Assembly (NCBI GenBank): GCA_009602725.1
Contig: WELB01000298.1
Coordinates: forward strand, 123,382 to 134,307
Length of the DNA stretch: 10,926 bases
Source: Spirogloea muscicola
Taxonomy: Eukaryota > Streptophyta > Zygnematophyceae > Spirogloeales > Spirogloeaceae
Direction of reading: 5' to 3'
The stretch's first letter is position 1. Every line of letters begins with the position of its first letter. Below the pieces are notes generated by a model, which searched no databases, was not told where the DNA came from, and saw only the letters and a list, made by a program, of their open reading frames with translations. Positions 7,493-10,926 of the stretch are shown here, in pieces. A program made the translations under genes and the position numbers.

Positions 7493-10400
7493 GTGATAAC
7501 CCAAAACCCTGCCCGCCTCCTTGCAGGCTCTCCACCTGCCAGACCTTCGCTTGGCCTTGCACGCGCTTTTTGGCTAAACCCTCAACGCTGATTGCAGCTC
7601 CTGAATTCTTAATCTATAAGCCCCAAAACGTTCAGTGACAGTGGATCTTTATCTTGGTGCTGATTCTTGCACCCGCCTGCTGCTCCCCATGGAGCTGGCG
7701 CTGGCCTGCGGGCGTGGCTCCGGAAATTCTCTGCTAGATGGCCAGTGCAGGGTCTTCAAGGGTTATGCTTTCTCAGCCACTCAGCGGCATGGAGTGCTCA
7801 CAACATTCGTGTTGCTGCTCTTTGCAGGTCAGCACGGGTGACGTGATGGGCGACAAGCACGCGGCACTGCTTGTGCGAGCCGTCCTGCGGGCGTGGCGGT
7901 CCAGCGAGGCGGCTGCCTGCCTCGAGGTGTATGCGCTTGGTGGCAAGGAGGTGGAGGCGGCCGGCGCCGTTCTGATCGGTGAGCAACATCGGCTCCAGCA
8001 GCAGCAGCGGCTTCATCCAGGGTCTACATATATGAACACGCTTCTGAGACTGATGTATTTGGCAATGAATGCTGACACACATTTCTGACATCTGAGGTAT
8101 GAGGTGCTCGAGTGAAGGGCTTAGGCTCCACAAGTTCCTCATAATTGCTGGCAATCTGTACCACTGGCAGCAGTTTCAAGGAGCATCTTGCTTGATTGGC
8201 TTTCAAGTAGGGTCATTGCTCTTCCAGCAACCACAGTCAGGTGGTCTTTAATTGAAGCCTTGACTTCTTAAAAGACTTGCACTGCAATCTGAGCCTTTTC
8301 TCAATATGGTGACGGCAGGTGACAACTCGGGCCTTAGTTCTATCGGTCTCGTGGAGGCGCTCCCGCTCATCTGGCCATCCCTGCGGCTGCAAGCAGCTGC
8401 CCGGGCCTTCCTCAAGGATCATCCACCCGACGTTGCGGTAAGGCATGGCCAACCCAGTCAGTCACCGCCTCTGCGTTATTGGGGTTGCAACAGGGATCGC
8501 AGTCTGCTTCCGGATGTGGTCACGCAGGTCATTAACGACTTTGGCGAGGCTCGACTGTCTCTGGCGTGGTCGACTTGGCTCACACTGTGAGCTGGCTGCG
8601 CGTCCTTCTGCAGGTGCTCATAGATTATCCTGGCGTTAACATCCCATTCGGGCGGTACCTGAAGAAGAGACATGGTTTGCAAGCCTACATTCCCACATCC
8701 TGATCGTATTCAGCCCTGAAGGCCTTTGACTGTAACCCAGGCTGTCAAGCAGTGTATACACGAAGGACCCCAAGGACTTCTGAGCTTGTGGTGATGGATC
8801 CGTAACCACTAGTGGATGCTCATGGCCTCTTCATGTATGTTGGGGTCAAATTTCAGTGTCGCTCTCATGCTGATGGGATGAGTTGCGCAGGATGCAGGGT
8901 CGTCTACTATGTGCCCCCCAACGAGTGGCTGTGGAACACGAGCCGCACGGCCGCGATCGTCGGCATGAGCGATGTGATCCTCGCTACATACAAGGGCGAG
9001 GTGGGCAGTCACTCTGCTTGCAGAAAGTCTATACTCACGGCTAAACTACAGTGCAAAGTCTGTCAAGTCCAACTTGGAGGGTTGAAGACTAAGAAAGTTG
9101 GGTACTAAAAGGACTTGCAAGTTTGCTCTGTTGCAGGCAGATTACTACAGGGGTGCAGGGGGAAACGTTGTGGACGTCGGTCACCCGCTCCTGGACCTTG
9201 CATCGGCCTCCCGGCTTGCGAGCAGGGCAGAGGTTCACCACAGCTGACCCTAGACCTTGAGAACCTAGACCTAGCTCTAAGCCCTATGCTTTGGATCATT
9301 GACTGCAATCTCTAGCAGGGGCTGTGCAGCCTCAATAGTCAAGGTCAATAATGACCAACTTATGGAGCGAGCTAACAAGGTCTGAGGAGCTCAGGTCTCA
9401 GAGGACCCAGAGGAGCTTACTTAGTCGCAAGCTCCCCGTGGGCTTGAGGTGAAAGCGACGTTAAGCATCGTTAAGAGCGTCGGCACTACACCACAACTTG
9501 CTGTCTGGCGCAATCTAGCAAAACCCCCGTCTGAGCGCCGCTGCGGGCATGCGTCCAGGCCAGGGAGGCACTAGAAGTGCCTCGTGATGCAACGCTGGTG
9601 GCGCTCTTCCCGGCTTCTCGGGAGCAGGAGCTGCGGCATGTGTGGCCCGTTGTTGCCGACGCAGCAGCCATGATGCAGGCAGCGGCGGCAGCTGCGACGC
9701 CGGCGGCGATTGAATATGCGTCAGTCCCTCACCCAGCCGAATTGCTTGTTTGATTAGAGATCATTACACACATAGCCTTGCAGCAGACAATCCTGGCCTT
9801 ATAAATGGGTGGGCATTTCCATGGCTGTGTATAGCAGCTCCAAGCTACAGACGCTTTTCTGTTTAGTCTTGGGCCTTGTGCAACTGCAGCAGAGGACGCC
9901 TGCAGTTTGTCGTGCCCGTGGTGTGCCGTGAATATCTGCCACTGCTGCGCGAAGGCTTGGAGGCTCGCGGCCTGGCTGCGGACACGATCCTGTGGGAGGT
10001 CCACCCTGAACCCTGAACCCTGGTAACCGAGTACTTGAAAACTTCATCTGTTGCCAAGCCTAGAGCCTGGAGTTGATTGTTAAGCCCTGCGCCAGCTGCC
10101 CTCCAAGAATTGCAGAGGCGGCTATGGGCGGCAGATGCGCCAGCCGCTGCTGCCAGCCTCCGATTCTTACCTCATATGCTGCGAGCTGCACTGCTAATCT
10201 TGTAGACCTACAAGTTGCAATGGCTCAGGGGCGGTCGAGCATTGCCATGGCGGCCGCGGACGTGGCACTTGCCAAGTCGGGGAGCGTGAATGTGGAGCTC
10301 GCCCTCTTCGATGTCAGTGGCGCGCAGCGGCCACGCTTCGGCGCCCTGCGGCGTGATACAGTCACCCAGCTCTGCTGTTCCTAACGAAGTTTATGTGACT

Positions 10401-10926
10401 GGTATATGTGAATAATCGCTGGAGAATGGGGATGTCATTTGTGCAGGTGCCGCAAGTGGTCGTGTACCGGCTGGACGCAGCGACGGCGTGGCTGGCGCGC
10501 GTGGTGCTCCGCGTGCGCCTGCGCCACATCTCGCTCGTCAACCTCATCCTCGACGAGCAGGTGGGCATTGTCCAGCCAATACCTTGCGATGCCGCACAGC
10601 TGACAGCGAGTGGCCGTATTGACGAGTAGTCGTGAGTACACCTCTGCCTTCATCAAAGAGAGAGACTCTTCCAGGAGAGTGCGATGGCTGTAGTTGGCCA
10701 GCCCAGAAGATATTGAACAAAGGTCGAAGGGGCCAGAAAATTGTTAATGCACGCAGTGGCTAGAGTGGTATTGAAGGAGACTTGGAGAAAGATGAAGTTC
10801 TTGACGTTCATTACCTGGCCATGGTCTGCATGGCTAATGACACTGGAGAGTTGGGCGAGCAGGTCGTGCCGGAGCTGGTGCAGGAGGCGGCGACGGCCGC
10901 AGCGGTGGCAGAGGCCGCGCTGGGGC
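7133..10926 (+). CDS. lpxB: LpxB-like lipid-A-disaccharide synthase homologue, probably plastid-targeted (3' partial, 11 exons)
   Basis: LpxB (family GT19) joins UDP-2,3-diacylglucosamine to lipid X in lipid A synthesis; the substrate in this organism is unknown. Exons: 7133-7492, 7828-7978, 8319-8437, 8614-8674, 8891-9000, 9137-9232, 9559-9719, 9890-9998, 10229-10312, 10447-10560, 10863->10926; all phases agree, giving about 476 residues before the edge. Residues 1 to about 115 form an Ala/Ser/Arg-rich, acid-poor leader like a chloroplast transit peptide. The core reads FRIL-VSTGDVMGD (about 117-129), VLIDYPGVN (Asp about 214), YVPPNEWLWN (about 237-246), VGHPLLDLA (about 281-289), LFPASREQEL (about 315-324), ALAKSGSVNVELAL (about 402-414), VPQVVVYRL and VVPELVQEAAT. 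Order and spacing follow LpxB. YVPPNEWLW in place of the proteobacterial YVSPSVWAW recalls cyanobacterial homologues. The start is the only in-frame ATG of exon 1; an in-frame TAG lies at 7103-7105. Confidence 0.87.
7828..7978 (+). CDS. lpxB: LpxB-like exon 2
   Basis: It starts after CTTTGCAG and encodes VSTGDVMGDKHAALLVRAVL, then LEVYALGGKEVEAAGAVLI. This is the glycine-rich first loop and GG..M..AG element of LpxB. The donor CG|GTGAGC at 7979 splits a Gly codon. The following intron (7979-8318, 340 nt) contains a short CAG run near 7998-8008 and no gene. Confidence 0.9.
8319..8437 (+). CDS. lpxB: LpxB-like exon 3
   Basis: It starts after GACGGCAG, completing Gly, and reads DNSGLSSIGLVEALPLIWPS then FLKDHPPDVA. 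This matches the LpxB element 'GLMEVLP' and the stretch before the conserved Asp strand. The donor is GCG|GTAAGG at 8438. Confidence 0.9.
8614..8674 (+). CDS. lpxB: LpxB-like exon 4 (61 nt)
   Basis: It starts after CTTCTGCAG and encodes VLIDYPGVNIPFGRYLKKRH. The Asp aligns with the conserved Asp of the 'GIDAPDFN' strand of LpxB. The donor ATG|GTTTGC at 8675 is weak but phase-consistent. Confidence 0.87.
8891..9000 (+). CDS. lpxB: LpxB-like exon 5
   Basis: It starts after GTTGCGCAG, completing Gly, and reads CRVVYYVPPNEWLWN then AAIVGMSDVILATYKGE. This covers the 'YVSPxxWAW' region and the following strand of LpxB. The donor is GAG|GTGGGC at 9001. Confidence 0.9.
9137..9232 (+). CDS. lpxB: LpxB-like exon 6
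   Basis: It starts after TGTTGCAG and encodes ADYYRGAGGNVVDVGHPLLD, containing the conserved GHP motif that ends the N-terminal Rossmann-like half. The donor GAG|GTTCAC at 9233 is weak, but the frame meets TGA three codons later. The next intron (9233-9558, 326 nt) has a repeated CCTAGACCT (9249-9257, 9264-9272) and no gene. Confidence 0.85.
9559..9719 (+). CDS. lpxB: LpxB-like exon 7
   Basis: It starts after GCGTCCAG with AREALEVPRDATLVALFPAS, then REQELRHVWPVVADAA. FPASR replaces the usual 'LPGSR' phosphate-contacting loop and keeps the Arg. The donor is TATGC|GTCAGT at 9720, with two bases carried to the next exon. Confidence 0.88.
9890..9998 (+). CDS. lpxB: LpxB-like exon 8
   Basis: It encodes RGRLQFVVPVVCREYLPLLR and ends DTILWE at GAG|GTCCAC (9999). 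The acceptor is a CAGCAG tandem, so the exon may start at 9890 or 9893; both stay in frame and differ by one Arg. Confidence 0.78.
10004..10022 (+). repeat. CCCTGAA heptamer repeat in intron 8
   Basis: Two complete CCCTGAA units and a third partial one lie just after the exon 8 donor. They resemble, with one base changed, the plant-type telomeric unit CCCTAAA. It is short and may be chance. Confidence 0.5.
10229..10312 (+). CDS. lpxB: LpxB-like exon 9
   Basis: It starts after ATGGCTCAG and encodes GRSSIAMAAADVALAKSGSV then NVELALFD. This is the sugar-nucleotide-binding 'A.SGT..LE' element conserved in LpxB. The donor is GAT|GTCAGT at 10313. Confidence 0.88.
10447..10560 (+). CDS. lpxB: LpxB-like exon 10
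   Basis: It starts after TTTGTGCAG and encodes VPQVVVYRLDAATAWLARVV, then ISLVNLILDEQ. It matches the 'P.vv.Yr...t..la..lv....isL.Nli' stretch of LpxB. The donor is CAG|GTGGGC at 10561. The next intron (302 nt) holds repeat copy C. Confidence 0.9.
10681..10739 (+). repeat. dispersed hairpin repeat, copy C (intronic)
   Basis: GCGATGGCTGT (10681-10691), four bases, GGCCAGCCC (10696-10704), 26 bases, GGCCAGAAA (10731-10739). It has the same order and orientation as copy A and an intact GGCTG/CAGCC stem. It lies inside the last visible intron of the LpxB-like gene. Confidence 0.6.
10863..10926 (+). CDS. lpxB: LpxB-like exon 11 (cut by window end)
   Basis: It starts after GGCGAGCAG and encodes VVPELVQEAATAAAVAEAAL before the edge. 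'VVPELLQ..at' is the expected C-terminal helix region of LpxB, so only a short tail should be missing. Confidence 0.87.

Noticed and set aside
8812-9108. Open frame of 98 codons starting at an ATG in intron 4 and covering exon 5
   Set aside because: Only 8891-9000 matches LpxB. The parts on both sides are intron sequence with matching splice sites.

Overview
The window is nuclear DNA from a eukaryote. It carries two spliced plus-strand genes head to tail, both cut by the window edges. Exons are very GC-rich and Ala/Ser/Gly-rich in translation. Introns are short (about 130-375 nt), poorer in GC, and mostly end in TGCAG-type acceptors. This composition, plus a plastid-style leader on a cyanobacterial-looking enzyme, suggests a chlorophyte green alga. 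No single base pattern proves that assignment.

Left half (1-5940): eight exons of a large WD40 protein of the WDR7 / rabconnectin-3 beta family, the partner of the DMXL/Rav1-type V-ATPase regulators. The window starts inside the N-terminal beta-propeller, so the first part of the gene is missing. The C-terminus is complete, with its stop at 5938-5940. All joins keep the reading frame, and one intron appears to be of the rare GC-AG class.

Middle (5941-7132): about 1.2 kb with no convincing gene. It holds the 3' flank of the WDR7-like gene, a short tandem repeat, and two copies of a small hairpin-containing dispersed repeat. The 5' flank of the next gene follows.

Right half (7133-10926): eleven exons of a lipid-A-disaccharide synthase (LpxB, GT19) homologue, running off the right edge. 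Its first exon is an Ala/Ser/Arg-rich leader that looks like a plastid transit peptide. From residue about 117 the core follows the LpxB fold and resembles, as far as I can recall the families, the cyanobacterial LpxB-like branch more than the proteobacterial enzyme. A third copy of the dispersed repeat sits in its last visible intron.

The two genes have no obvious functional link. All exon limits were found by eye from frame, splice consensus and remembered family motifs; transcript data would be decisive.
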